Shown here one piece after another: positions 8,956 to 18,310 of a stretch of DNA of 53,998 nucleotides; the first letter of the stretch is position 1; every line of letters starts with the position of its first letter. The position numbers were made by a program, and so were the translations under genes. The notes beneath the pieces are model-generated. The model was not told the DNA's origin and did not search any database. It saw nothing but the letters and a program-made list of their open reading frames with translations. This DNA comes from Paracoccaceae bacterium (GTDB taxonomy: Bacteria > Pseudomonadota > Alphaproteobacteria > Rhodobacterales > Rhodobacteraceae). Location: contig JAIOXV010000004.1 in the NCBI GenBank assembly GCA_021741465.1, positions 1 to 53,998 of the forward strand. The letters run 5' to 3'.

Positions 8956-9430
8956 CCGCAGATCCCTTTTGCTTATGCCGCTGGCGCTGGCCGCCTGCGG
9001 CTTTGCACCTGCCTATGGGCCAAAAGGGTCGGCGCAGGCGCTTCAGGGCCATATTTGGGCTGACGAGCCGTCCGACAAGCTGAGCTTTGACTTTGTCGCC
9101 GCGATCGAGACGCGCTTTGGCCGCACCAAAGACGCCCGATATGGCCTGACCTATACGATCACCACCGAATCTGTCGGTGCGGGCTATACCACCAGCAACG
9201 CCATCACCCGGTATAACCTGAAAGGGCGGGTTGACTGGACGCTGAGCAATCTGGAAAGCGGCGCGCGGTTGACCGGCGGCACGGCGGAGAACTTCACCTC
9301 GTGGTCGGCGACCAGTGCGACCGTTGCCGGTCTTTCGGCCGAGGCGGACGCGGCAGAAAGGCTGATGATCCTGCTGGCTGACCAGATCGCGATGCAGATC
9401 TTGGCCGCTTCGCCCCGCTTTGCCCCATGA
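8942..9430 (+). CDS. lptE: LPS-assembly lipoprotein LptE
   Basis: The plug of the outer-membrane LptD translocon that inserts lipopolysaccharide. A signal peptide with lipobox LALAAC (Cys19) is followed by GFAPAYG, the usual start of the mature alphaproteobacterial LptE. About 162 residues, normal. The start at 8942 gives a clean signal peptide; an upstream in-frame ATG at 8918 would add residues inside leuS that spoil it. It overlaps leuS by 14 bp and holA by 4 bp, indicating translational coupling. Confidence 0.92.
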   Translation: MLSYNRRSLLLMPLALAACGFAPAYGPKGSAQALQGHIWADEPSDKLSFDFVAAIETRFGRTKDARYGLTYTITTESVGAGYTTSNAITRYNLKGRVDWTLSNLESGARLTGGTAENFTSWSATSATVAGLSAEADAAERLMILLADQIAMQILAASPRFAP

Positions 9431-10428
9431 TTCTGAAAGGGCTTGAGGCCAGCCGTTATTGCGCAAAGCCAAATCCTGCCCACACCGGATTGTTGGTGTT
9501 CGGGGCCGATCCGATGCGCGTTGCGCTGAAACGGCAAGAGGCGATCAGCGCTCTGATCGGGCCCGAAGGCGAGGCCGAAATGCGGCTGACGCGAATTTCT
9601 GCGGCCGAACTGCGAAAAGACGGCTCGCTTTTGATTGATGCCATCAAATCCGTGGGATTTTTTCCGGGGCCGCGCGTGGCCTTTGTCGAGGATGCGACCG
9701 ACGGGTTGACCGAGACCATTGCAACCGCGCTCAAGGAATGGCGGGCGGGGGATGCGCAGATTACCGTCACGGCCGGGGGGCTGACGGCAAAGTCCACCTT
9801 GAAGACCCTGTTTGACAAACACCCCAACGCGGTTTGCATTGGCCTTTACGATGACCCGCCCAGCCGCGAAGAAATCGAAGATGCGTTGAAGAAGGCCGGG
9901 CTTTCCCAGATTTCCGCGGCGGCAATGGCGGATCTTTCCGCCCTTGCCCGCGCGCTTGATCCCGGCGACTTTCGCCAGACCCTTGAAAAGATTTCCCTTT
10001 ACAAATGGGGCGATGAAACCCCGTTGACCCCGGCCGAAGTGGCCGCCATGGCCCCCGGCACCATCGAGGCCGAGGTGGATGATCTTATCATCGCAACCGC
10101 TGAAGGCCGCGCCCCGGCCATTGGGCCCCTTCTAAGACGTTTGGAAGGTCAAGGCACCGCGCCGGTCACGATCTGCATTGCTGCATTGCGCCATTTTCGC
10201 ACCCTTCATCTGGTTGCCGCCGATCCGGCCGGCATCAACAAGGCCCGGGTGATTTTCAAACTGCGCGATGCGGTGCAGCGTCAGGCCAACCAATGGGGCA
10301 TGCGAACGCTGGAACAGGCGCTCGCCCTTTTGGTGGAAACCGACCTGACCCTGCGGTCAAGCTCCAAGGCCCCCGCCATGGCCGTGATGGAACGCGCCTT
10401 GATCCGGCTGGCCATGATGAAGCGATAG
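9427..10428 (+). CDS. holA: DNA polymerase III subunit delta
   Basis: The clamp-loader delta subunit, which opens the beta sliding clamp during replication. 333 residues with the expected three-domain layout: an N-terminal AAA-like domain (LLVFGADPMRVALKRQEAI, VAFVEDATD), a middle domain and an all-helical C-terminal collar (GPLLRRLEGQGTAPVTICIAALRHFRTL, ending in ERALIRLAMMKR). The start overlaps the lptE stop (ATGA). The leuS-lptE-holA order is conserved in this group and supports the call. Confidence 0.94.
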   Translation: MILKGLEASRYCAKPNPAHTGLLVFGADPMRVALKRQEAISALIGPEGEAEMRLTRISAAELRKDGSLLIDAIKSVGFFPGPRVAFVEDATDGLTETIATALKEWRAGDAQITVTAGGLTAKSTLKTLFDKHPNAVCIGLYDDPPSREEIEDALKKAGLSQISAAAMADLSALARALDPGDFRQTLEKISLYKWGDETPLTPAEVAAMAPGTIEAEVDDLIIATAEGRAPAIGPLLRRLEGQGTAPVTICIAALRHFRTLHLVAADPAGINKARVIFKLRDAVQRQANQWGMRTLEQALALLVETDLTLRSSSKAPAMAVMERALIRLAMMKR

Positions 10429-10548
10429 GTCCTTATCAGCGGGCCCCTGAACCGGGCCCAAGACATGGCCACCCGTTTCTTACCCCGTGTCGGCAGACTT
10501 GATCCTTGACCTTCGCTCTGCCATGCCAAGGGCTGAGAGGAACACCGC

Positions 10549-10893
10549 ATGGCCCGCATCCAAACACCACACCAGATCTTCCTTGCGCCCTTGGCAAAAC
10601 TTGCCCTGCGCCATCCCGACATTGAAGGCCAGGCTGTCTGGTGGGAAGAGGAAGACTGGCAGGCGCAAGACGAAACCGATGACATGATCGACGGCGAAGA
10701 GATTGCCTTTTACGCCGAAGGCCTGCTGGCCGAGGGGTTTGGCCTGCATTGGCAAGTGCTGGCAGAGGCCGATGCGCCGAAGGAACCTGCTGTGGTCTTG
10801 TTGTTTTTGTGGCAATCAGGCCCGACACCGACAGTGCCGAAACCGGGCGATGGCTGGGTGGTTATCGGCGAAGCCCTTTCGCCTGCCCCATGA
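10549..10893 (+). CDS. Conserved small hypothetical protein
   Basis: A 114-residue protein, acidic in the middle (EEEDWQAQDETDDMIDGEE), without signal peptide or membrane segment, so likely cytoplasmic. I recognise no domain. Codon use matches its neighbours and the stop overlaps the HPP-family start (ATGA), which supports a real, translationally coupled gene. Confidence 0.7.
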   Translation: MARIQTPHQIFLAPLAKLALRHPDIEGQAVWWEEEDWQAQDETDDMIDGEEIAFYAEGLLAEGFGLHWQVLAEADAPKEPAVVLLFLWQSGPTPTVPKPGDGWVVIGEALSPAP

Positions 10894-11954
10894 AACTGCT
10901 GCGCGCCATCAGCCCTGCCCTGCCTGCTGGCAATTGGGCCGACGCTTTGCGGGGCGGGGTCGGGGCGGCGGCGGGTCTGGGCCTGACGGCATGTGTCTTG
11001 TCCTGGACCAGTGCCGCAAGGGGCGATGCATTGCATTTTCCGTTGCTGATCGCCCCCTTTGGGGCAAGTGCGCTTTTGATCTTTGTTGTGCCGAACAGTC
11101 CGCTTGCACAGCCATGGTCAGTCATGGTGGGCAATCTGCTATCGGCTGTGGTGGCGCTTTTGGTCATATCTTTGGCCTTACCGCCGATCATAACCGACAT
11201 GCTGTCGGTCGGGCTGGCCATTCTTGCGATGGCCTTTGCACGGGCGCTGCATCCGCCAAGCGGTGCTGTCGCCCTGTTTACCGCCCTAAGCGCACCAAAC
11301 GACCCTTTGCTTTATCTGTGGTCCCCGATCTTCTTGGGAAGTCTTTGCCTTATTGCCTTTGGCGTTCTTTGGGCGCGCATGACAGGTCGGGTCTATCCGT
11401 TTCGCCAACCGCCAGAGGTTTCTGCCCATGGCACAGCCGATCCGTCACCAGACCGCCGGCATCTGCCCTCGCCCGATGCCATGGCCGAGCTTTTGACGCG
11501 GCTGCGGCTTGACGCCAATATTGGTGTTGAAGATGTGACGCGCCTTTTCACCGCCGCCGAGGTAGATGCCGCAAGCCGCCCGCTGGGCACGCTGGCCGCG
11601 CAGGATCTGATGTCACGCGATCTGGTCACCGTTGCGAAAGACACCCCGCTGCCGGTGCTGGCAGAGACATTCCAACGCCATGGCTTTCAGTCCCTTCCGG
11701 TGGTTGGGGATGCGGGCTTTATCGGGCTGGTGTCCAACGAGGTTTGGATCGGCACTCCAAACCCATCGCAAACCACCGGTGATCTGGCACAGCCCTGCAT
11801 TACTGTCCCACCCGAAGCCAGCGCCGGTGAATTGGCGCATATCCTTGCCAGCAACCGACAGCAGGCCATCCCGGTTCTGGACGATGGCCGTCTTGTTGGC
11901 ATTGTCACCCGATCAGATCTTATCGCCCTGCTGGCGCGCGGCTTTGCCCGCTAA
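10890..11954 (+). CDS. HPP family membrane protein with C-terminal CBS domains
   Basis: A 354-residue protein. The N-terminal half is an HPP integral membrane domain with about five hydrophobic segments and the signature ARALHPPSGAVAL. The C-terminal half (from about 235) has two CBS repeats (AAQDLMSRDLVTV..., DLAQPCITVPPEAS...RQQAIPVLDDGRLVGIVTRSDL), which usually bind adenine nucleotides and gate the membrane part. Some HPP proteins are linked to nitrite transport; the substrate here is unknown. The ATG at 10890 overlaps the preceding stop and is preferred over upstream in-frame starts inside the previous gene. Confidence 0.88.
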   Translation: MKLLRAISPALPAGNWADALRGGVGAAAGLGLTACVLSWTSAARGDALHFPLLIAPFGASALLIFVVPNSPLAQPWSVMVGNLLSAVVALLVISLALPPIITDMLSVGLAILAMAFARALHPPSGAVALFTALSAPNDPLLYLWSPIFLGSLCLIAFGVLWARMTGRVYPFRQPPEVSAHGTADPSPDRRHLPSPDAMAELLTRLRLDANIGVEDVTRLFTAAEVDAASRPLGTLAAQDLMSRDLVTVAKDTPLPVLAETFQRHGFQSLPVVGDAGFIGLVSNEVWIGTPNPSQTTGDLAQPCITVPPEASAGELAHILASNRQQAIPVLDDGRLVGIVTRSDLIALLARGFAR

Positions 11955-12010
11955 GCCTTGCACCGATTTGCAGCGCGTGTTCCCATGCTGTACCCTTGCG
12001 GAGGCCAGAA

Positions 12011-12442
12011 ATGCCCAAACCTTACGAAAGCCTGCATCACGCCTGTGCCGCCCTAGGCACGCGGCTTTTCACCATCACCACCCAGGATGAGGCCGCGGGC
12101 CTTGCCCGTCGCAGCTTTACGTCACACCCTGTTGAATACCCTGTATCCGGCACGAAACCCCTGACGCGCGATGGCTGGTACGACCATTGCATCACCGGTC
12201 AGCGGACCTTTGTCGCCAACACCACGCCCGAGTTTGCAAAGTATTTCTTCGACCACGCGCTTATCACTTCGCTGGGGCTGGGCTCTTGCATCAACATTCC
12301 CGTGGTGAAAGGGGGTCAGGTGCAGGGCACGGTCAACCTTTTGGCCGAAGAACAGCACTTCACCCCCGAAAAGCTGCGCGCCTATGAGGCATTGGTACAG
12401 GCCCATCATGACGGCTTGGTCGCCGAAATGGCCAAGGGCTGA
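12011..12442 (+). CDS. GAF domain protein
   Basis: A small single-domain protein of 143 residues, read as a stand-alone GAF domain (FVANTTPEFAKYFFDHALITSLGLGSCINIPVVKGGQVQGTVNLL), the usual GAF core. No signal peptide or output domain, so it is a cytoplasmic ligand binder of unknown ligand. GGAGG a few bases upstream fixes the start at 12011 rather than an in-frame TTG at 11996. Confidence 0.78.
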   Translation: MPKPYESLHHACAALGTRLFTITTQDEAAGLARRSFTSHPVEYPVSGTKPLTRDGWYDHCITGQRTFVANTTPEFAKYFFDHALITSLGLGSCINIPVVKGGQVQGTVNLLAEEQHFTPEKLRAYEALVQAHHDGLVAEMAKG

Positions 12443-12510
12443 GCTTTGGCCAGCGCGCTGTGCATGGCGTCCCGCTGTGCCTGGGCTTCGGTAGGGCAGG
12501 GTCCGGAAAG

Positions 12511-12945
12511 CTAGGGCACCAGCGCTGACAGTCCAGCCCTGAACGCCGCTGGCAAAGGGCGGGGGCGACGATCTGACCGACCGACGAAGACATGCACAAA
12601 ATAGCCTTCAGCCGCCGCGTGTAGCGCATCTTCGGCAAACAGGCCAATCTCATAGCGAACCGAACTGTTGCCCAAGCGGCCCACCCGCACCCCTGCGATC
12701 ACAGGATGGGGGAACTGCAGTTCGGAAAAGTAGCGACAGCCACTTTCTGCAACGACGCCGATCAGCTCTGAATGCACCGGATCAAAGCCGCAGTCGCGGA
12801 TCAAAAGGCCATTCACCGCGGTATCGAACAACCGGTAATGCACCGCATTGTTCAGATGGCCGTAAAGGTCGTTGTCATCCCAACGCGTTGTCAGCAAGAC
12901 TTCTCGGGCATAGTCGCCCCTTTGTCCCGGCAGGTCTTTCGGCAT
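12511..12945 (-). CDS. Hotdog-fold acyl-CoA thioesterase
   Basis: 144 residues with the 4-hydroxybenzoyl-CoA-thioesterase-type motif TTRWDDNDLYGHLNNAVHYRLFD (aspartate near the N-terminus, then GHLNN), and SELQFPHPVIAGVRVGRLG in the second strand. It would hydrolyse a short or aromatic acyl-CoA in the cytoplasm. It lies downstream of the alcohol dehydrogenase on the same strand with a 39-bp gap, so it could be the last gene of that run. Confidence 0.85.
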   Translation of the reverse strand: MPKDLPGQRGDYAREVLLTTRWDDNDLYGHLNNAVHYRLFDTAVNGLLIRDCGFDPVHSELIGVVAESGCRYFSELQFPHPVIAGVRVGRLGNSSVRYEIGLFAEDALHAAAEGYFVHVFVGRSDRRPRPLPAAFRAGLSALVP

Positions 12946-12984
12946 TGGCGGCCCCTGTTTTGCAAACCTTCCAGCACCGACCGC

Positions 12985-14145
12985 TTAGTAAGCGGCGGAA
13001 TAGATTGCCAGAGCATCCGCTTCTGTCACCGGGCGGGGGTTGTTCACCAACAAGCGGGTCTGGTTCATCGCATCTTTGGCCAATCGCGGCAGCCAGTCGC
13101 GCGGGATATTCATGGCTTTCAGACCCAGCGGCAGGCCGCAGTCACGCGACAAATCTGCCAAGGCGTCGCAGAAAGCTGCGGCGCGTTCCTGGCCTTGGAA
13201 GCGTGCCAGATCCGGGAAGGCATAGGGCGCCATTTCGGCATAGGCTTCAGGCGCTGTGGCGCAGTTGAAGCGCAAGACATGGGGCAAGACCAGCGCGTTC
13301 GACAGCCCGTGGGGAATGTGGAAGTGCCCGCCCAAGGGATAAGCCAAGGCATGCACCGCAGCCACCGGCGAATTGGCAAAAGCCTGCCCTGCAAGCATGG
13401 AACCCAGCAGCATGTCGCCGCGCGCGGCGGCATTGCGGCCATCATTCACGGCCGTCAGAACTGACCGCCCCATCAATGTCAGCGCTTCTAATGCCAGAAT
13501 GCGGCTGACCGGGTTGTTGTTTGCCGAAGCGCTGGCATAAGCCTCGATTGCATGCACCATTGCGTCAATGCCCGTTGCCGCTGTCACATGTGGCGGCAGG
13601 CCATAGGTAAGTTCGGGGTCAAGCAGGGCCAGATCGGGGATCAAGATCGGCGATACAACACCCATCTTTTCTGCGGCACCCGTGGTGACAATGGAAATCG
13701 GGGTGACTTCAGACCCAGTCCCCGAAGTGGTCGGGATCAAGATCAACGGCAGACGCGGCCCCTTGGCATTGCCAACGCCGTAAACGTCCTTCAACTCTTC
13801 TTTCCCAACCGCGAGAAGCGCGACCAGTTTGGCAACATCCAAAGATGATCCGCCGCCCACGCCGATGACACCCATCGCCCCCGCGCTTTGCGCTGCGGCC
13901 ACGGCCTTAAGGATCACCGCTTCGGGGGGATCGGCCTCTACCTCGGTGAAGATCACGAAATCCACCGATGCCTCGCCCAGGATTTGTTCAACCCGCGCGA
14001 CAATACCCGTGGCAACCAGACCCGGATCGGTAACGACCATGACACGGCCGCCCATGCGCATCCGGGCCAGATCGCCCAGACGTGACAGAATTCCGGGGCC
14101 GAACTGAATGCTGGCAGTGGTGTTGAAGGTAAATGTCGGGATCAT
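12985..14145 (-). CDS. Iron-containing (group III) alcohol dehydrogenase
   Basis: A 386-residue NAD(P)-dependent, Fe/Zn-dependent alcohol dehydrogenase. Nucleotide-binding GVGGGSSLDVAK and TTSGTGSEVTP are present, as are metal-binding histidines in HALAYPLGGHFHIPHG. The start at 14145 (MIPTFTF) is chosen because AGAGAAG lies just upstream and family members begin this way. The upstream symporter stop overlaps the leader, so the two genes are probably coupled. Substrate unknown; by context it may oxidise a product of the compound imported by this cluster. Confidence 0.92.
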   Translation of the reverse strand: MIPTFTFNTTASIQFGPGILSRLGDLARMRMGGRVMVVTDPGLVATGIVARVEQILGEASVDFVIFTEVEADPPEAVILKAVAAAQSAGAMGVIGVGGGSSLDVAKLVALLAVGKEELKDVYGVGNAKGPRLPLILIPTTSGTGSEVTPISIVTTGAAEKMGVVSPILIPDLALLDPELTYGLPPHVTAATGIDAMVHAIEAYASASANNNPVSRILALEALTLMGRSVLTAVNDGRNAAARGDMLLGSMLAGQAFANSPVAAVHALAYPLGGHFHIPHGLSNALVLPHVLRFNCATAPEAYAEMAPYAFPDLARFQGQERAAAFCDALADLSRDCGLPLGLKAMNIPRDWLPRLAKDAMNQTRLLVNNPRPVTEADALAIYSAAY

Positions 14146-14153
14146 GGCTTCTC

Positions 14154-16067
14154 TCATTGCCCAAAGGTCAGGGCTGTAATGACGGCCAGCGCGAAAACCA
14201 CGCCAACGGTGATAAGCAAGGCACGCAAGCGCATTTGTTCTGCGGCGGACTGGTCGCGGCGCAGACGCCGCGGCGGTTCGAATGTCGGGATGTCGATGTG
14301 CAGCGGGCTGGCCATCTCCATCTTGTAGGACAGAAACCATACCATGCCCAACCCCAGAGCCCAAAACAACAAGCCCCAAGCCCACAGCGATGGAAGACCA
14401 ACAAGCCAAGCGCCTTCGGCACCCTCAAACGCAGCATTTCCAAAGATCAGACCGGGGCCGACAGCAAGGAACAGCCAAGCCAGAACAACAGACCAAGCCG
14501 TGGTCTTAAGCGCCGCTGCCCGGGCGCTTGTGCGCAAGGTGACATGCATAAGCTGTTGCACATCAAGCGCTTCTTCTGTCGGGCGCAGACGTTGGGTGAA
14601 AAGCGAAATAAGCAGTACAACCGCCAAATTGGGAACCATTCCCCAGATCGAGGAATTCAGCGTCCAGGGCCAACGGCCCCAAGGCAGATCAAGACCGAAA
14701 AAGCTTAGAACCGCTTGGCCAAAGGGTTCGGTAAGCAAAACACCCGCAATCCCAAAACCAACACCGGTTATCGCCGCTGGCCGCGTGATCCAGCGCGCCC
14801 AGGTGATGCCCAAAAGCGGCGTCCAAAGTTGAAACGCCAAAGGCAGCGCCAGCCCGCCCAGAACCGAAAGGGTGACCGGTGTCAGCACTTGCATCAGGAC
14901 CGATGTCAAAACCAGCAGGCCCACGACAACGCGGGTGACGGTGACGGTGGCCTTGCGGCTCAGGCCAGAGTGAAACCAGGGCTTGTAGATGTGGCGCACC
15001 AAAGCCTCGCCCGCCGTCAGCAGCCCAAGTCCGGCAACCAGTTGAACACCGGCCAAAAGCCCAATGAACAGCCAGGCCGAAAACCAGGGCGACAACGACG
15101 CCAGAAGCGAAGAAATCGCAAGCCCCGGATCAATCAGCGCCGATGCCCCCAAAGCCGTCACAAACAGCGCCAACAATCCCCCGAATGCCCCTGCCATCAC
15201 CCAAGTCTGGCCCGCGGCAATGCCGCGAGGAGAGCGGGTCGACAAGATGATCTTGGCGGCAAGCGGGCTGGCCTGAAACCCCATCAGGGCCATGGCCAAC
15301 CCCAGGCTGGCCAAAGCGGTGCCTTCATGTCCGACAGCCGCTTCACGCCCGATCCCTGCGGTAAACTGAATGACCCCCGCCACATTGAACAGGCCAGCGT
15401 TGGCAGGATCCGCAGCCAGTTTCTGCAAGCTTTGATTCAAAGTGCCAAAGCCGCCCAATGACATGATCGCAAAGCCGGCAAAGCCAACAATCACTGCGCC
15501 AAGCAAAACCGTCTGCACCGCCCCCAAATAGCCAATAGCACGCATCCCGCCGAGCGCAACGTACCCGAAAAGAACAAGCGACAAGACCGTCGCCGCAACC
15601 GAAACCGAAATCATTCCATCGCTTAGGTTCGCCAGCAGTCGCGACAACGCGCCAAGCTGCATACCCGCAAATCCGACGGCAAAAAGCACCGCGACAAGGG
15701 TCGAAAAGACCACCAGAAATTCGCTTTGATAATAGGCGCGCAAAACCTCGCCCTGCGACGACAGCCGCAAACGTTGGGCAATCAGCCAGAAGCGTTTGAA
15801 AAAGAAGACGCCCGGAAGTGCCAAAGCAATGCCGGCCTGCAACTGCCCCGGCCAGCCAAAGCCTTGGCTCGCCATGCGCCCGGCATCCCCCAAGACCAGC
15901 CAGCCAGATACACTAGCCCCCGCAACAACCAAAGCCGAAACCCATGGTGCAATTTGGTGGCCGGCTGAGAAATAGGTTTCAAAATCACCGTTCGCTTTGG
16001 CCGCGAGCCGCGCCCAGTAAAGAACGACGGCGGTATAGAACAGCAGATAAAGAAGCAGCCATGTCAT
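14154..16067 (-). CDS. Sodium:solute symporter family protein
   Basis: A 637-residue polytopic membrane protein with more than twelve hydrophobic segments. The first part (YFSAGHQIAPWVSALVVAGASVSGW) matches the substrate/Na+ site region of the SSS family; later GGMRAIGYLGAVQT and the long C-terminal extension resemble the larger SSS members. Likely inner-membrane uptake of an organic solute driven by sodium. It overlaps by 4 bp the 149-residue membrane protein upstream and directly precedes the alcohol dehydrogenase. Substrate not predictable. Confidence 0.88.
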   Translation of the reverse strand: MTWLLLYLLFYTAVVLYWARLAAKANGDFETYFSAGHQIAPWVSALVVAGASVSGWLVLGDAGRMASQGFGWPGQLQAGIALALPGVFFFKRFWLIAQRLRLSSQGEVLRAYYQSEFLVVFSTLVAVLFAVGFAGMQLGALSRLLANLSDGMISVSVAATVLSLVLFGYVALGGMRAIGYLGAVQTVLLGAVIVGFAGFAIMSLGGFGTLNQSLQKLAADPANAGLFNVAGVIQFTAGIGREAAVGHEGTALASLGLAMALMGFQASPLAAKIILSTRSPRGIAAGQTWVMAGAFGGLLALFVTALGASALIDPGLAISSLLASLSPWFSAWLFIGLLAGVQLVAGLGLLTAGEALVRHIYKPWFHSGLSRKATVTVTRVVVGLLVLTSVLMQVLTPVTLSVLGGLALPLAFQLWTPLLGITWARWITRPAAITGVGFGIAGVLLTEPFGQAVLSFFGLDLPWGRWPWTLNSSIWGMVPNLAVVLLISLFTQRLRPTEEALDVQQLMHVTLRTSARAAALKTTAWSVVLAWLFLAVGPGLIFGNAAFEGAEGAWLVGLPSLWAWGLLFWALGLGMVWFLSYKMEMASPLHIDIPTFEPPRRLRRDQSAAEQMRLRALLITVGVVFALAVITALTFGQ

Positions 16068-16513
16068 CGCGCTACCGCCTGACCATCGCCAGCCTTCTGA
16101 TCGCCAGCCTTGTGGTGGAAGCGCGAGAAAGCCCCGCGCAATCCGTGTCGGGTGGACAGATAGGCAAGAAACCCAACCGCCAAGGTGCCGAAGAAGGTAA
16201 GACCGGAATAGTAATCCGCCTTCGACATGCCGCCATCTGCAGCCGCGACGATGAAGACCAACCCCAAAAGCCCGTAAGCACCGATCCCCAAAGCCGTCTC
16301 GCCCTTGGTAAAGCCCGTGTCAAAGATGCCGTTGACGATGATATGCGCGACGAAGGCCAGAACGATCCCACCGATGCCAATGGCGGACACCGCCCAGAGA
16401 TCGCGCTTGAACCCTTCCAGAACAACGCCAAGCCCCAAGAATCCGAACACCGCCCAGATTGAAAAGATCAATATGCCACGATCAAGATTGGGGGCATTCT
16501 GTTGATCCGACAT
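16064..16513 (-). CDS. Small four-helix membrane protein next to symporter
   Basis: 149 residues with about four transmembrane segments (ILIFSIWAVFGFLGLGVVL, AIGIGGIVLAFVAHIIVN, LGIGAYGLLGLVFIVAAA, FGTLAVGFLAYLS) and a basic C-terminal tail. I do not recognise the family. It overlaps the symporter start by four bases, which suggests an accessory subunit of that transporter, analogous to small partners of some SSS proteins. Inference only. Confidence 0.75.
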   Translation of the reverse strand: MSDQQNAPNLDRGILIFSIWAVFGFLGLGVVLEGFKRDLWAVSAIGIGGIVLAFVAHIIVNGIFDTGFTKGETALGIGAYGLLGLVFIVAAADGGMSKADYYSGLTFFGTLAVGFLAYLSTRHGLRGAFSRFHHKAGDQKAGDGQAVAR

Positions 16514-16554
16514 ATGGCGTGTCTCCGCTGTCTTGGGGAACGGGTAAGTTCAGG

Positions 16555-16581
16555 CTGAGGCGCTCAGAACGAGCGCCTCAG
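16555..16581 (-). terminator. Hairpin after flotillin gene
   Basis: Perfect 11-bp stem CTGAGGCGCTC / GAGCGCCTCAG with a 5-base loop, eight bases after the flotillin stop on the minus strand. No T-run follows, so it may act as an RNA-end stabiliser or weak terminator that separates the opsin-flotillin part from the symporter part. Confidence 0.55.
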
Positions 16582-16588
16582 TGCTTTG

Positions 16589-18265
16589 TTAATTGGCCGG
16601 CTTGGCGCCCTTGCCTTTGACATCCGGTGCCGAGGGCTCAGAATAGACAACCTTCGACAGGTCTTGCAGGGTGTGCGGCCGGTGTACGGAATCGGCCGTC
16701 AGCCCGATTTCCCCCAACAGCGTGTCCACAAAGGGGGCCTGCGTCCGGTACCGCAAGGCAGAGGTCACGACCTGATTGGCAAGATTGCCCTCATTGCCGC
16801 CGCCATCTGCATGGGCTGCATCACCCGAACCGCCGGACCCACCGTTGCCCGACATCCCCGGAAGACCTTCAACATGAAGGATCTTGATCTCGCCGATTTT
16901 CTCCATCGGCTTGACGCTTTCGCGGATGATTTCAGGCAGGTTTTCGACCAGCGCTTTGTGAAGCGCGGATTTCCGGCTGGCATCAGAGCGCAGGTTCTCG
17001 GCCGCGTTGAGCTTCTCCTTGCCTTGCGATTCGACCCGCAGACGCTCTTCCAGCGCCGAAACCGCAATCCGGTCAGCATCAGCCAGATCCTGAGCGGCGC
17101 CTTTTTCGGCCCCGGCCAGAATGCGGCTGCGGGTGGCTTCGGCTTCAGCGATACGTTCGGCGTCGATCAATTCAATCGCTTTTTGGCGATTGGCGATTTC
17201 AAGATCACGGATCGTCTGCACGCGCTCTTGTGCTTCGATCATCAACGCGCGGGCATCTTCTGCCATTTTTTGCGCTTCGGAGCGTTCTTTCGACTTCATC
17301 GAAATCGCAATCTCGCGGGCTTGTTCCTGAATGCTGATCGCCTCGCGACGCTTCAGTTCCAGCATCTCGATCGTTTGTTCCATGCCGATCCGCGTCCGCT
17401 CTACAGCCTCGCGTTCTTGGATCTTCACATCTTCGATCTGACGTTCGCGCTGCGCGTTTTCATTGGCGATTTCCGCCTTCTTCTGGGCGCGTTCGACGGC
17501 AACTTCGGCTTCATGGGTCAGCCGGGCGTATTCACTGTCGCGCGCGATATCGAGGCTGCGCTTTTCGGCCTCGAGGTTCTTGGCGCGGATCGCAACCGCA
17601 GTGTCTTTTTCGATGTCGTTGCGCTTTTTCTTGCGGCTTTCGATCTGTTCGGTCAGGCGCGTCAAACCTTCGGCGTCAAAGGTGTTGGACGGGTCGAACA
17701 GCTTGATGTCGGTCTGGTCAAGCGAGGTCAGCGAAACTGATTCCAGCTCCAAGCCATCCAGCGCAAGGCTTTCGGCCACTTCCTGTTTCACTTCCTTGAC
17801 AAAGCTCGAACGGTTTTCGTGGATGCTTTCCAGCGACATCTTGGCCGCAGCACCACCCATGGCGTCGACAAAACGACCCTGAACGAGGTCTTTAAGCTGC
17901 TCGGCATTCATTGTCCGGTTGCCCAAAGACCGCGCCGCCGTGGCAACAGCATCAATGGTGGGCGAAACGCGGACATAGAATTCCACCGTCAGTTCAACCC
18001 GCATCCGGTCTTTGGTGATCAGCGACTTTTCGCGGGCGCGGGTCACTTCCAGACGCAGGGTGTTCATGTTGACTTCGGTAATATCGTGAAGGATCGGAAG
18101 CACCAGTGCCCCGCCGCCCATGATAACCTTCTCGCCCCCAAAGCCCGTGCGCACAAAGCTCACGTCTTTGGTTGATCTGCGATACAGCCAGTGAAGCAAA
18201 TAGGCGGCCACGGCGATGACGATCGCGGCCAGAATGATGATGGCAATGACGTCTGCACCGTTCAT
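16589..18265 (-). CDS. Flotillin-like SPFH protein
   Basis: A 558-residue membrane-anchored scaffold of the flotillin/YqiK type that organises ordered membrane patches. An N-terminal transmembrane helix (about 6-27) is followed by an SPFH/band-7 domain (about 35-215; GGGALVLPILHDITEVNMNTLRLEV, ALDGLELESVSLTSLDQTDI). Then comes a long charged coiled coil (about 225-430, rich in Glu/Arg/Ala repeats) and a Gly/Ser-rich linker with a short C-terminal region. It follows the opsin gene by 45 bp on the same strand. Linkage of flotillin to a rhodopsin-like gene is known from flotillin-associated rhodopsins of aquatic bacteria, so the pair is probably functional. Confidence 0.93.
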   Translation of the reverse strand: MNGADVIAIIILAAIVIAVAAYLLHWLYRRSTKDVSFVRTGFGGEKVIMGGGALVLPILHDITEVNMNTLRLEVTRAREKSLITKDRMRVELTVEFYVRVSPTIDAVATAARSLGNRTMNAEQLKDLVQGRFVDAMGGAAAKMSLESIHENRSSFVKEVKQEVAESLALDGLELESVSLTSLDQTDIKLFDPSNTFDAEGLTRLTEQIESRKKKRNDIEKDTAVAIRAKNLEAEKRSLDIARDSEYARLTHEAEVAVERAQKKAEIANENAQRERQIEDVKIQEREAVERTRIGMEQTIEMLELKRREAISIQEQAREIAISMKSKERSEAQKMAEDARALMIEAQERVQTIRDLEIANRQKAIELIDAERIAEAEATRSRILAGAEKGAAQDLADADRIAVSALEERLRVESQGKEKLNAAENLRSDASRKSALHKALVENLPEIIRESVKPMEKIGEIKILHVEGLPGMSGNGGSGGSGDAAHADGGGNEGNLANQVVTSALRYRTQAPFVDTLLGEIGLTADSVHRPHTLQDLSKVVYSEPSAPDVKGKGAKPAN

Positions 18266-18310
18266 GTGCGTTCTCCCTCTTCGATAAGCAGGAATGTCAG
18301 GATGGGTTGG

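Noticed and set aside
14146-14409. N-terminal extension of the alcohol dehydrogenase to 14409
   Set aside because: It would run deep into the symporter gene; the family N-terminus begins at MIPTFTF (14145) with a ribosome-binding site.
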